Shown: positions 1 through 8,120, counted from the stretch's first letter. The stretch: DNA of 64,000 nucleotides from Aliiglaciecola sp. M165 (GCF_007197995.1 NZ_VKKH01000004.1:372001-436000); one strand, 5' to 3'. Notes: generated by a model from the letters alone, not told the origin. Numbers and translations: made by a program.

Positions 1-48
1 AAGTCATGCCTGCAGAAAATCAACTAGCTCTCAAACGAGGAAAATATA

Positions 49-564
49 ATGCAAATTAATGTGAAACATGACCTAAAGGCAAACGTTAGCGCTGAACAGA
101 TTTGGGCGTTAATTGGGGAACAGTTCGATAGTGTTGGCCAATGGGCCTCAGGTGTTGCAAGCTCTTCAGGCAAACAGAGAGGATCATCAATTAATGGCTC
201 AAAGTTTACCGGAAGAACATGCCAGACCGACATAGGTGCGGTAGATGAAACCATAACAGAATACAACCCCGGTACATTTTCAGTGGGATATAAGGCGATC
301 GCTTCTGGGATGCCTTTTTTTGTAAAGCAGCTTAATAATCGATGGAAAATTACGCCTCTGGGTGAGAGCTCATGTCAGGTATCAATGCATTTAGTTGTCG
401 ACCTAGCGCCAATTATTGGGCACCTCATGGCACCGCTAATGAAAATGCAATTGACAAAACTCACTGGCGAATCAGTCGAAGAATTGATTTATTTTGCTAC
501 CACTGGCCAAATTCACGTGCGAAAAGTAAAAGCACAACAAAAACTCATGGCCAAAGCGGCGTAA
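49..564 (+). CDS. SRPBCC-family (START-like) protein, copy 1
   Basis: A 171-residue cytosolic protein with the look of an SRPBCC/polyketide-cyclase-like helix-grip fold: an N-terminal amphipathic strand with a following W-x-LIG helix, then beta-rich segments, and a long C-terminal helix. Such folds bind hydrophobic ligands; no substrate can be named. There is no signal peptide or membrane segment. The ATG at 49 follows a purine-rich AACGAGGAAAA ribosome-binding site. It differs from the copy at 4608 by only four residues (N12D, S14N, R44S, A120T, given as copy 1 to copy 2). It lies in a repeated segment flanking an accessory island, so it is probably a recent duplicate. The family call rests on fold-like pattern and is fairly secure; the function is unknown. 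Confidence 0.75.
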   Translation: MQINVKHDLKANVSAEQIWALIGEQFDSVGQWASGVASSSGKQRGSSINGSKFTGRTCQTDIGAVDETITEYNPGTFSVGYKAIASGMPFFVKQLNNRWKITPLGESSCQVSMHLVVDLAPIIGHLMAPLMKMQLTKLTGESVEELIYFATTGQIHVRKVKAQQKLMAKAA

Positions 565-589
565 ATTGTCTAAGTACAACAGTGAAATC

Positions 590-630
590 GAACAAGATCG
601 ATTAAAAGTATCTAGGTCTTGTTCTTTTTT
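590..630 (+). terminator. Rho-independent terminator after SRPBCC copy 1
   Basis: Arms GAACAAGA (590-597) and TCTTGTTC (617-624) are followed directly by six T. The loop is long (19 nt). It is conserved in the second copy at 5149-5189. Confidence 0.6.
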
Positions 631-761
631 ACTTCTTAGATGTTAAAGCTGAATTGAGAAATTCGTTTACCTGCTTTCACGCAAGGCTCTTATACTTTAT
701 AAACTAACCAATTCGGCTGTTCGGTGGGCTGATTTGAGTATTCTCATTTACGCGTGAGGCA

Positions 762-2501
762 CTAATAATCGTCAACACTATCGTAGTTGTAATCAGGCAG
801 ATCGTCTGTGTCATTGTCCAGGCGAGACTCAAACGACTCGTTCTTTAACAGACTTGCATCCAATAGGTTGATAAAATCATCCATTTCATCAAGTGGTGCA
901 AAATCCCTTAGGTAACCTTCTGCGGATAGTTGAAAAATCAAACCTTTTTGAGCGTGTGATGGCAAGTGCAATGATACTTCTGTGAAACAGTGCTGTGCTC
1001 GTTGCCAAGCATCCTCAAACTTGCCATCAAGATAGTCTATATTTGGCGGCATGATAAACACTGTTTTGTCCAATAGACCAAGTTGCAAGAGTTTTCTTGC
1101 TTCCCAAACTGTGCCAGGTCTGTCTGATGGGATCATCAATATAACTTTGCTGCTTTGCATTAAGGTTAAGACTTTTTGCTGCCACTGCTGTTCAGAACTC
1201 TTTATTCTCGCTGCTCCTTGGTATTCACCAGGTAAACCAAAGGTAACGAGCAGCATTACAGGAGATAAAAACCGACTAATTGCGAGTTCTAAATCTACGT
1301 TTCTGACCATAAGTTGGCCCGTTGTTTCAAATGCACGCAGATAAAGTGCAGTGGATTGAATGCTATGTGGCTGATTGATTTTAGCTAACGCTATTTGCAT
1401 GAATGTCTCGGCTTCTTCATCTAACAGCTTATACATATTTTTCAACGCAAATCTTCGTCTGATGAATTCCAGTATGATTCCCAGAATAAAACTCAGGCAT
1501 ACTAGCAGCAAAAGCGTATAAACAAGGTACTCTTGAGCATTCTGTACAATTGATACGACAAGTAGTAGTGAAATCACTAGAACAGAAATTGGAAAAAGTA
1601 ACATTCGACGCGCCTGAGACTGAATCTTGTTACAGACGAGATCCTGACAACTTAGCTTCAAGTCTTTGAACCCAAAGTTAAATAACGTCGATAGAAAGGC
1701 GAGAGAAAGATTCGCTTGAGAAAAGCTGGTCTTAATTTCTTTCTCATCGTGTGCAGGTACATATCGCATTACATCAATGGTGTACCTGAAATAATCAGCA
1801 GTGAATGCGCAGCAGGCAACTAGTAGCAAAAAAATAACCCTAGAATCGGTGAGTGACGGCGCAGCGGGAATTAAAACGAAGGCAACCAAGACCACTATTG
1901 TCCAGAACACTCGGCGAATTGCATTAGGCGATTGTTTTTTCCCAAGAAGCTCTAAAAAAGAATTTACTCGCGCTTTTTTTACTGGCCGTTGTGTGTCATC
2001 TGTGTGGCTACCCAACGCATTTTTTATTTTGCGTTTTGTAGATAGGTCATTGAGCAAAGGGCTTGGATGCTTTTTTAGATAGGTATATGCTGAGTTGCCA
2101 GCTGTATCTACTAATCCTGTGTTTGCGCCATGTGTGGCTAGTAGTTCAACAATTTCTGAGTTCAATATAAACGCCGCATACATGAGTGCTGTTTTACCAA
2201 ACACGTTTTGCGCATCAATATCCGCCTTTGCGTCAATCAAGCACTTTACTGCGTCAGTGAAACCCAGTTTACACGCGACCATTAAAGGCGTATTGCCTTT
2301 AAAGTCAATTGCCTCTAAAACTTCTTTGTTGACGGCAAGTAAACGAATACTTGTTAGTGCGTTTTCTCGTACAGCCACGATGAGGAGGGACTCACCGCGT
2401 TCATTCCTAATCATTGGTACACCAAATTGCTGTAAATATTTTCGGAAAGCACAAAAGTCGTTATTTTTAATGTGTAGGAATAGCGGATGCTCTTCGCTCA
2501 T
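762..2501 (-). CDS. Ankyrin-repeat membrane protein with C-terminal TIR-like/Rossmannoid cytosolic domain
   Basis: A 579-residue protein. Residues about 5-145 hold four ankyrin repeats (for example G-N-T-P-L-M-V-A and G-K-T-A-L-M-Y-A-A). Four hydrophobic segments follow at about 197-213, 222-238, 300-320 and 325-346. The C-terminal part (about 380-500) has the pattern LRAFETTG, FGLPGEYQGAARI, a WQQKV helix and IPSDRPGTVWEARKLL before a hydrophobic strand ending in MPP. This resembles the sensor/effector domain seen on other bacterial membrane proteins and recalls TIR/Rossmannoid folds, but I cannot assign a family. The start is preceded by AAAGGAATACCTG. It is 12 nt downstream of a small membrane-protein gene, apparently one operon. 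A likely role is conflict or defence with ankyrins as sensor; this is inference. Confidence 0.6.
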   Translation of the reverse strand: MSEEHPLFLHIKNNDFCAFRKYLQQFGVPMIRNERGESLLIVAVRENALTSIRLLAVNKEVLEAIDFKGNTPLMVACKLGFTDAVKCLIDAKADIDAQNVFGKTALMYAAFILNSEIVELLATHGANTGLVDTAGNSAYTYLKKHPSPLLNDLSTKRKIKNALGSHTDDTQRPVKKARVNSFLELLGKKQSPNAIRRVFWTIVVLVAFVLIPAAPSLTDSRVIFLLLVACCAFTADYFRYTIDVMRYVPAHDEKEIKTSFSQANLSLAFLSTLFNFGFKDLKLSCQDLVCNKIQSQARRMLLFPISVLVISLLLVVSIVQNAQEYLVYTLLLLVCLSFILGIILEFIRRRFALKNMYKLLDEEAETFMQIALAKINQPHSIQSTALYLRAFETTGQLMVRNVDLELAISRFLSPVMLLVTFGLPGEYQGAARIKSSEQQWQQKVLTLMQSSKVILMIPSDRPGTVWEARKLLQLGLLDKTVFIMPPNIDYLDGKFEDAWQRAQHCFTEVSLHLPSHAQKGLIFQLSAEGYLRDFAPLDEMDDFINLLDASLLKNESFESRLDNDTDDLPDYNYDSVDDY

Positions 2502-2513
2502 CAGGTATTCCTT

Positions 2514-2981
2514 TTATATGCGCAGGCCAACGACTATCACTACAGCGATATGTAAAACCAGAAAAACGAGTGGGATCAATCGTTCTAACGTTGTAAACAC
2601 TAGATATTCACCCTTAGGTTTCTGTTTTCTTAAAATCACCCATTCCACATCAAACGGTTGGGCTGGAAAGAATTGCTCTAATTCGTGAATGACTTTGAAT
2701 TTCGCGGTATTGAGATCGCGATATGAGCAAATCAATCGATACCAAAGCAGAGAAACGATTATGCCGATGAACGACATAATGAAAAGAGTGACAAGACCCG
2801 TCTCAAATTGTTTATGAACAAAACTTAGTAGCGTCAAGATTGTTGCATTGAGCGTAATAAAAAAACTATTTGCTACTTGCCTACGATGGCTCACAGCTTC
2901 AGCCGTGCCAACATAAATTTTATATTGCTCTAGCAATGTTTGGATTTGTGCTTCTGACATTTCCTTTTTCTTTGTCATCAT
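2514..2981 (-). CDS. Small RipA/8xMP-like three-TM membrane protein
   Basis: A 155-residue protein with a basic, charged N-terminus and hydrophobic segments at about 38-55, 62-82 and 130-153. The phrases SHRRQVANSFFITLNA and SYRDLNTAKFKVIHELE match my memory of the RipA-family octameric membrane proteins (8xMP), which recur next to predicted conflict-system genes. It is the first gene of a two-gene unit with the ankyrin membrane protein (12-nt gap). The start may instead be Met8, where AAGGAA lies very close to the ATG. The family call is from pattern memory and the function is unproven. Confidence 0.55.
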   Translation of the reverse strand: MMTKKKEMSEAQIQTLLEQYKIYVGTAEAVSHRRQVANSFFITLNATILTLLSFVHKQFETGLVTLFIMSFIGIIVSLLWYRLICSYRDLNTAKFKVIHELEQFFPAQPFDVEWVILRKQKPKGEYLVFTTLERLIPLVFLVLHIAVVIVVGLRI

Positions 2982-3302
2982 TCTATTCTTTTCGTTCCCT
3001 AAAGCGACCCCCGAAAGCTTAGCTCAATAATTTCCACTGTGTATTTTTTAATTGAGTAGGCAAGACGGGTCGTCTATTTTCAATTGATAGGTCAACTTAA
3101 TGAAGAATATAAGGAAATTATAATGAAGAAGGGTTTGATAATAGGTAAATATCCTATTTAGATAACAGCTACTTAGTAGAATTTTAACTACGCTCGATTA
3201 TTCAGAGATTACTTAAAAATCACCCTGAAGCAGCAATCGCTTTTACAAGATAAAAACAGTCATTGGCTAAATACAAACGGTTAGACAGGGACGCTTGTTG
3301 AA
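2982..3302. other. AT-rich intergenic region upstream of the ankyrin/8xMP unit
   Basis: Contains no convincing open frame. It is AT-rich with several A/T runs and should hold the minus-strand promoter for the membrane module near 2982-3060, but no -35/-10 pair stands out. Its right edge meets the left end of the transposase element at about 3303. Confidence 0.5.
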
Positions 3303-4558
3303 AAACAATGGACACCCACAAACTATACCATCGGATTTACCCCATCAACTAAGCTTGAGTGACTAGTTTCAAAGGAATCTTGATTTGCCATTGCCAAGGA
3401 AGCGCCAGATAAGTTTAGAAGACACATCCTACTATCATTGTTTTTCACGTTGTGTACGCCGAGCGTTTTTGTGTGGTGAAGATACCTATTCCGGTCAATC
3501 TTATGAGCATCGCAGACAGTGGGTAGAAGACCGCCTGTTGTTTTTGACCACTGCGTTTGCCATCGAAGTGTGTGCATATGCCATCATGAGCAATCATTTT
3601 CATGTGGTGTTATGTGTCAATGCCGAGCAAGCAAAGGGATTGTCTGATAGAGACATTTGTCTTCGATGGCACAAACTTCACAAAGGTACACTGCTTACTC
3701 AGCGATTTGCTTCCGAAGGTGCTGACTCATTGTGTGAGGCTGAAAAGTTAACGCTTGCCTCGACACTTGCCATTTACCGACAAAGACTCATGGATATCAG
3801 CTGGTTTATGCGGGAATTAAACGAACCCATTGCCCGCCAAGCTAACCAAGAAGACAACTGCACTGGCCATTTCTGGGAAGGACGATTTAAATCACAAGCA
3901 TTACTGGATGAACATGCATTGGCTGCCTGCATGGTGTATGTCGACCTAAATCCAATCCGTGCTAGCATAGCAAAAACTCCTGAAACGTCAGAGCACACCA
4001 GCATTAGACGACGCATCCAAGACCTTAAACGAGGCTATCAGCCCAGAACATTAATGTCATTCGTAGGTAATCCGCGGCAAACCCAACCCCATGGCCTAAC
4101 ATTCAACCTGATTGACTACATCAACTTGGTAGAGCAATCCGGAAGAACTCTGCATCCTCACAAACGCGGCGCGATAGATATCAATCAATCCCCTATCATA
4201 ATGCGACTCGGTATTGATGAAATGCTCTGGGAGAGATTAACGTCTGAATTTGAAGGGCATTTTAGTGTGGCCGCCGGAAATGTGACCACACTACAAACAT
4301 ACAAAAAACGTAGAAGACAAAAACGACTATCTGGATAGACACGCTCGCCACGATTCAAACCCTCCTAATCTGACAAACGCAAGACGCGTCCATTTATGCT
4401 GAACTGAAAACCGTATTTTCACTCCAAAACACACGCTAAAGTCTTAGAATTATTAAAACATGGATATTTAATCAGACAAACCTGTACCGTTTCCAAACTG
4501 GCCAAGACAGTGAAAATTAAATTTTTGAGCATGCCTGTCCATGTATTCATGTGTCCAT
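3303..4558 (+). mobile_element. HUH (Y1, IS200/TnpA-REP-like) transposable element
   Basis: The left boundary is set by homology: sequence from about 3303 (AACAATGGACACCCAC) onward recurs at 7387-7589. The right boundary is less certain. TGTCCAT, the inverse of the left-end ATGGACA, occurs at 4536 and again at 4552, directly before the second SRPBCC repeat copy. The element carries one Y1 transposase gene and a noncoding 3' region of about 200 bases. Confidence 0.5.
3385..4338 (+). CDS. Y1/HUH transposase (IS200-like, TnpA-REP type)
   Basis: A 317-residue single-strand DNA transposase of the Y1 (HUH) family. The metal-binding H-x-H lies in NHFHVVL at residues 70-76, after Y-Y-H-C-F-S-R near 16-22, the usual N-terminal strand. 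The helix GHFWEGRFKSQALLD and the YVDLNPIRA stretch that carries the nucleophilic tyrosine are intact, so the enzyme may be active. The C-terminus is basic. It starts at TTG 3385, supported by AAAGGA eight bases upstream; the related remnant at 7387 has TTA at the homologous position. Proteins of this group move or spread short hairpin sequences such as REPs. It sits between the ankyrin module and the second SRPBCC copy. Confidence 0.85.
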   Translation: MPLPRKRQISLEDTSYYHCFSRCVRRAFLCGEDTYSGQSYEHRRQWVEDRLLFLTTAFAIEVCAYAIMSNHFHVVLCVNAEQAKGLSDRDICLRWHKLHKGTLLTQRFASEGADSLCEAEKLTLASTLAIYRQRLMDISWFMRELNEPIARQANQEDNCTGHFWEGRFKSQALLDEHALAACMVYVDLNPIRASIAKTPETSEHTSIRRRIQDLKRGYQPRTLMSFVGNPRQTQPHGLTFNLIDYINLVEQSGRTLHPHKRGAIDINQSPIIMRLGIDEMLWERLTSEFEGHFSVAAGNVTTLQTYKKRRRQKRLSG

Positions 4559-4567
4559 GTATTCATG
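4536..4567. repeat. Tandem 16-bp repeat at the transposase element right end
   Basis: TGTCCATGTATTCATG occurs twice head to tail (4536-4551 and 4552-4567). It overlaps the start of the second long direct repeat and contains TGTCCAT, the inverse of the left-end ATGGACA. Confidence 0.85.
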
Positions 4568-4607
4568 CCTGCAGAAAATCAACTAGCTCTCAAACGAGGA
4601 AAATATA

Positions 4608-5123
4608 ATGCAAATTAATGTGAAACATGACCTAAAGGCAGACGTTAACGCTGAACAGATTTGGGCGTTAATTGGGGAACAGTTCGATAGTGTTGGCCAA
4701 TGGGCCTCAGGTGTTGCAAGCTCTTCAGGCAAACAAAGCGGATCATCAATTAATGGCTCAAAGTTCACCGGAAGAACATGCCAGACCGACATAGGTGCGG
4801 TAGATGAAACCATAACAGAATACAACCCCGGTACATTTTCAGTGGGATACAAGGCGATCGCTTCAGGGATGCCTTTTTTTGTAAAGCAGCTTAATAATCG
4901 ATGGAAAATTACGCCTCTGGGTGAAAGCTCATGTCAGGTGTCAATGCATTTAGTTGTCGACCTGACGCCAATTATTGGGCACCTCATGGCACCGCTAATG
5001 AAAATGCAATTGACAAAACTCACTGGCGAATCGGTCGAAGAATTGATTTATTTTGCTACCACTGGCCAAATTCACGTGCGAAAAGTAAAAGCACAACAAA
5101 AACTCATGGCCAAAGCGGCGTAA
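4608..5123 (+). CDS. SRPBCC-family (START-like) protein, copy 2
   Basis: A 171-residue near-identical duplicate of the gene at 49, differing at residues 12, 14, 44 and 120. Most nucleotide differences inside the gene are silent or conservative, and both frames are intact, so neither copy appears to be decaying. The same AACGAGGAAAA ribosome-binding site precedes the ATG. It immediately follows the right end of the transposase element. The ligand and role are unknown. Confidence 0.75.
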   Translation: MQINVKHDLKADVNAEQIWALIGEQFDSVGQWASGVASSSGKQSGSSINGSKFTGRTCQTDIGAVDETITEYNPGTFSVGYKAIASGMPFFVKQLNNRWKITPLGESSCQVSMHLVVDLTPIIGHLMAPLMKMQLTKLTGESVEELIYFATTGQIHVRKVKAQQKLMAKAA

Positions 5124-5148
5124 ATTGTCTAAGTACAACAGTGAAATC

Positions 5149-5189
5149 GAACAAGATCGATTAAAAGTATCTAGGTCTTGTTCTTTTTT
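5149..5189 (+). terminator. Rho-independent terminator after SRPBCC copy 2
   Basis: Same stem-loop as at 590-630: GAACAAGA and TCTTGTTC arms followed by a T run. Confidence 0.6.
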
Positions 5190-5312
5190 ACTTCTTAGAT
5201 GCAAATGCTGAATTGAGAAATTCGTTTGCCTGTTACTTTCCTGCCACTAAATAGTTGGCATAAAGAGATCAACTATTGAGAATGAGTATTGTGGGTGCAT
5301 ATGATCCTATAA

Positions 5313-5723
5313 CTATGCTTTTTCTATTTTACTTATTGTTCCCTGAGCCACCGCCACTAGAGTTTCACCGTTTTCACTTACCGCGTAAACCTTGCATTCG
5401 CAAACTGCTTGCCGTTTACCTGAAGATATTACTGTCGCTCTTGAAATCAAAGTGTGGCCAATAGCGGGGCGTAAGTAGTTTATTTTGAACTCAGATGTAA
5501 CGCTGTCACCCAAAACCGAACCTCCAGCGTAGGTCAAGCAGTTATCAGCCAAGTAACTTACAACTCCCCCATGTACAAATCCATGTTGCTGTTTTAGTTC
5601 GTTTTTAATGGGCAAAACAATTTCAGCGGTACCAACTTCAAAACGAATTAGTTTAGCGCCAAGCAATTTGCTGAAGGGCTGAGATTCTAAAATATTTTCC
5701 CCAAATTTAAAAAGTTCACTCAT
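5313..5723 (-). CDS. PaaI-family hotdog-fold thioesterase
   Basis: A protein of about 136 residues with the hotdog-fold thioesterase pattern: the catalytic-loop motif HGFVHGGVVSYLAD (HGGxxxxLAD), then TSEFKINYLRPAIG and a final beta sheet. Such enzymes hydrolyse acyl-CoA thioesters, typically phenylacetyl-like or other aryl/acyl-CoA. I chose the ATG at 5723 over an upstream start because TTAGAGGTAA precedes it. Its neighbours are the SRPBCC duplicate and a protease, neither giving a pathway. The family is secure; the substrate is unknown. Confidence 0.8.
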   Translation of the reverse strand: MSELFKFGENILESQPFSKLLGAKLIRFEVGTAEIVLPIKNELKQQHGFVHGGVVSYLADNCLTYAGGSVLGDSVTSEFKINYLRPAIGHTLISRATVISSGKRQAVCECKVYAVSENGETLVAVAQGTISKIEKA

Positions 5724-5803
5724 GAATAAATTACCTCTAACTAAACACATAAACCTATTTTCTATGGTCTCACATTTCTTGATAAAATTTCGGCGTGAAA
5801 CTA

Positions 5804-6679
5804 CTAATCAATGGGCAGTAGCCACAATCTATTTTCCGAAAAATCAACTGTGATATCAAATGACTTCAAAATTGAAACACCGACATTTATGTCAGCGGCA
5901 TTGTCTGTAGGGTCTATTGCTGCAGTGATGCTCGAAAAGTCTTTTCCAGCAATATTGATTTTTTTCAACATAACTAAGTTTCTTTCTATGCTGCCGCCAA
6001 TACCGCCTCCAGGTTTTTTCCCGATCAATCTTGCCGGGGTTAACAGGTTATTCTTCGTTGCATATTTAGCACCTATCAAAACCTCGCTTCCATTACCCAA
6101 ATCGAAATCGGCTAAGACCTTAGCGGAATTTTCAAACTGTAAAGGAAACTGCTTGATGCCATGAGAATTCGTTAACGGTAGTTCTGCGCCTGAGGGTATT
6201 AAATCTTTTTTAACTGTAGATATGCTTTTATCTCTAAAACTAAGTTGAATTCTTGCTGAATCAAAGAATTCTCTGCCAACAATCACCTTAACAGGTTTTC
6301 CAATAATCCTCTTTGAGATATCAGAAAGATCCAAAACTGCAACATTTCTGTTTAGTAGTTTTACGTCCAAAATGTCGAAATTAACCCCTGAAGCAAATTG
6401 CACCTTTTGACTACCGCCAGTACCTTTGGCAATCTGTGAGCCATTTAAGTTTAATGACAGTGTATCGGCAAATAATCCATCAATAAGCGACATTTCGGCA
6501 CCTGAATCAAGCAATGCTTCGGTTGTGACTCCGTTAACAGAAATGGTTATGAATAAACGATTATTCGTAGTTCTTAATTGTTGAGTCGCTGCTTCAATAG
6601 TTTCAACAATGCATAGATTAATGATCATCGCTAAGATTAGACATATCTTAGCGTTGCATAAAAATGCCAAATACTTCAT
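5804..6679 (-). CDS. Secreted retropepsin-like aspartyl protease
   Basis: A protein of about 291 residues, with start chosen at ATG 6679 behind AAGAGAG. It begins with a signal peptide (MKYLAFLCNAKICLILAMI..., cleavage near ETIEA-A). The motif ALLDSGAEMSLID carries the catalytic D-S-G of retropepsin-like proteases. A second half has a similar region with FDLGNGSEVLIG, which may be the partner lobe with D-L-G in place of D-T-G. The protein would act in the periplasm or on a membrane surface. It is divergently transcribed from a winged-helix regulator 72 bases away, which suggests regulation by it. The substrate is unknown. Confidence 0.75.
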   Translation of the reverse strand: MKYLAFLCNAKICLILAMIINLCIVETIEAATQQLRTTNNRLFITISVNGVTTEALLDSGAEMSLIDGLFADTLSLNLNGSQIAKGTGGSQKVQFASGVNFDILDVKLLNRNVAVLDLSDISKRIIGKPVKVIVGREFFDSARIQLSFRDKSISTVKKDLIPSGAELPLTNSHGIKQFPLQFENSAKVLADFDLGNGSEVLIGAKYATKNNLLTPARLIGKKPGGGIGGSIERNLVMLKKINIAGKDFSSITAAIDPTDNAADINVGVSILKSFDITVDFSENRLWLLPID

Positions 6680-6724
6680 TGATTCTCTCTTTTGAGTTTG
6701 TGTTTTCACAAATATAGTATTACT

Positions 6725-6750
6725 GTTGAAATATATCAATAAATTTCAAC
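6725..6750. promoter_or_regulatory. Inverted repeat, candidate operator between protease and regulator
   Basis: Perfect 8-bp arms GTTGAAAT (6725-6732) and ATTTCAAC (6743-6750) with a 10-bp spacer, so 18 bp centre to centre. It ends one base before the regulator start and lies in the divergent promoter region. The spacing suits a homodimeric winged-helix repressor; binding is inferred. Confidence 0.5.
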
Positions 6751-6751
6751 A

Positions 6752-7351
6752 ATGATGATGAGTAACGATTTGAATAAAAAATTTTTAATAACTACTTCTG
6801 AGCAGGTAGACACTATATCTAACGGGGTTAGACAGGAAATCCTAGATACCTTGCGAGCATTCGGAAAATGCAGCATTGCCGAGATCGCTTCTCATTTGGG
6901 GAGACCTGCCGATGCGTTGTATTATCACATCAAGAAATTGTTGACTGCTGAAATCATAAAGGTCGACAGTGTCAACAAGGTTAATCGCCGGCTAGAGACC
7001 GTCTACACTCTGTCACAAACGTCAATAAGCGACATCATGACTCGTTACGATTTATCGGATCCAGAAATAGTTGCTAGCCTCAAAAAAATGACGTCGGCCA
7101 TGATGAAGTTAACATTAAAGGATTTTTCTGAAGCATTGGTCTTAAAGGATTCAGTGACTATCGGTGAAAACCGAAATCTTTGGGCCAGTCGCAATAAATG
7201 CTGGTTAACAGACGGTGATATCTTGGAAGTAAATCAACTGTTGCATAGATTGACTGAACTTACTACAAAACCAAAGCGTGAGGGAGCCGACAGACTCTGT
7301 ACTTTGACATGGGTTTTGGCACCTGTAAATGCGAGAAAGCAGAAACGATGA
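6752..7351 (+). CDS. ArsR-like winged-helix transcriptional regulator
   Basis: A 199-residue protein with an N-terminal winged-helix domain (residues about 20-95): VRQEILDTLRAFGKCSIAEIASHLGRPADALYYHIKKL is broken here to name the key parts, recognition helix near DALYYHIKKL. The second half is helical with conserved W residues and no recognised ligand domain. Three in-frame ATGs (6752, 6755, 6758) lie at the start, with no clear ribosome-binding site. A perfect inverted repeat ends one base upstream, consistent with autoregulation and control of the divergent protease. The winged-helix call is strong; the effector is unknown. Confidence 0.75.
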   Translation: MMMSNDLNKKFLITTSEQVDTISNGVRQEILDTLRAFGKCSIAEIASHLGRPADALYYHIKKLLTAEIIKVDSVNKVNRRLETVYTLSQTSISDIMTRYDLSDPEIVASLKKMTSAMMKLTLKDFSEALVLKDSVTIGENRNLWASRNKCWLTDGDILEVNQLLHRLTELTTKPKREGADRLCTLTWVLAPVNARKQKR

Positions 7352-7386
7352 TACAGCGATTTGGTGCAAGTTCCGAAACAATCAGA

Positions 7387-7589
7387 AACAATGGACACCC
7401 ACAAACTATACCATTGAGTTTACCCCACCAACTAAACTTGAATGACAAGTAACATAAAAACTTGATTTACCATTGCCAAAGAAGCGCCAGATAAGTTTAG
7501 AAGACACACCCTACTATCATTGAGTGTCACGCTGTGTACATAGAGCTATTTTATGTGGGGAAGATACCTACTCTGGTAAATCTTATGAC
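7387..7589 (+). pseudogene. Decayed 5' fragment of the HUH transposase element
   Basis: Matches about 3304-3506 (offset 4083) including the left end AACAATGGACACCCAC and the first part of the transposase frame (PLPKKRQISLED-like). It carries TTA instead of the TTG start and an in-frame stop (TGA) where the intact copy has TGT at the C-F-S position. Homology stops at TCTTATGA, seven bases before the lipoprotein stop codon at 7596, so the 3' part is deleted. Confidence 0.85.
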
Positions 7590-7595
7590 AGCAAT

Positions 7596-8120
7596 TCAAC
7601 CAATTTTCTCACGCAATGCATTTAGCGCAGCAACTGAGAAACCTCGATCGTAAAAGTGTACGACCTTTCCCTGTTCATCGAGTAATAATACCCGTGCATT
7701 TTTTGGTTTTACGTTGCCAGTAAAACGCTGCAGTTTGTCTCCATCGGTGTAAACCGTGATTACATCTGCCCAGAGTTCGCTGGGGATCCCCTCTCGCATG
7801 CTGTTGTCAATATTGTTGCTCACCAGCCGAGCAAAGACATTTTTAATCGCCGGGATTTCAAATACCCGAGTATCCGTTTGTGTCATATCCAAACCAATCA
7901 GCCAGCGATCTATATCAAACTGAGACTTGTGCACATACCCGAGCAATAACAAGGTGGGTTGACCAATAAAATCCTCCGGTATAGAAATCACCTGTCCATC
8001 CAAACTTTCGCCCGTTGCCGCAGGCATTGCCGCGCCTATTTTAACTTCGCCTGGATAGTCATAACTGGCGCATCCAGTCAGTAAAACACTCACTAACAAC
8101 GCTGCAAACACTTTTTTCAC
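7596..8120 (-). CDS. Lipoprotein with thioredoxin-like fold, no CxxC
   Basis: A 174-residue protein with a lipoprotein signal (VSVLLTGCAS, modified Cys17). The rest reads like a thioredoxin fold: IGQPTLLLLGYVHKSQF where a redox CxxC would be, then a VITVYTDGD strand and RVLLLDEQGKVVHF. No CxxC is present, so a disulfide-exchange role is unlikely; a binding or assembly role in the manner of ATP10-like or SCO-like proteins is possible but not shown. Its 3' end abuts a transposon fragment, but the protein ends naturally. It stands alone, with no close co-directional neighbour. Confidence 0.6.
   Translation of the reverse strand: MKKVFAALLVSVLLTGCASYDYPGEVKIGAAMPAATGESLDGQVISIPEDFIGQPTLLLLGYVHKSQFDIDRWLIGLDMTQTDTRVFEIPAIKNVFARLVSNNIDNSMREGIPSELWADVITVYTDGDKLQRFTGNVKPKNARVLLLDEQGKVVHFYDRGFSVAALNALREKIG

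Larger units (their letters stand above)
4..674. repeat. Long direct repeat, copy 1
   Basis: This segment matches 4563-5233 at a constant offset of 4559 bases, with about 16 differences by eye. It starts at TCATGCCTGCAG and ends just after the stem-loop downstream of the SRPBCC gene; beyond that the two sequences diverge. It contains the whole gene, its ribosome-binding site and its terminator. The left edge is 3 bases from the window start, where the flanks already differ (AAG here, ATT at copy 2). Confidence 0.9.
4563..5233. repeat. Long direct repeat, copy 2
   Basis: Second copy of the segment at 4-674, in the same orientation, about 97-98% identical by eye. It begins inside the tandem repeat at the right end of the transposase element and includes a complete SRPBCC gene and terminator. 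Confidence 0.9.

Noticed and set aside
372-605. Second frame overlapping the end of the SRPBCC gene
   Set aside because: Same-strand shadow frame, lacking a ribosome-binding site and duplicated only because the whole segment is.
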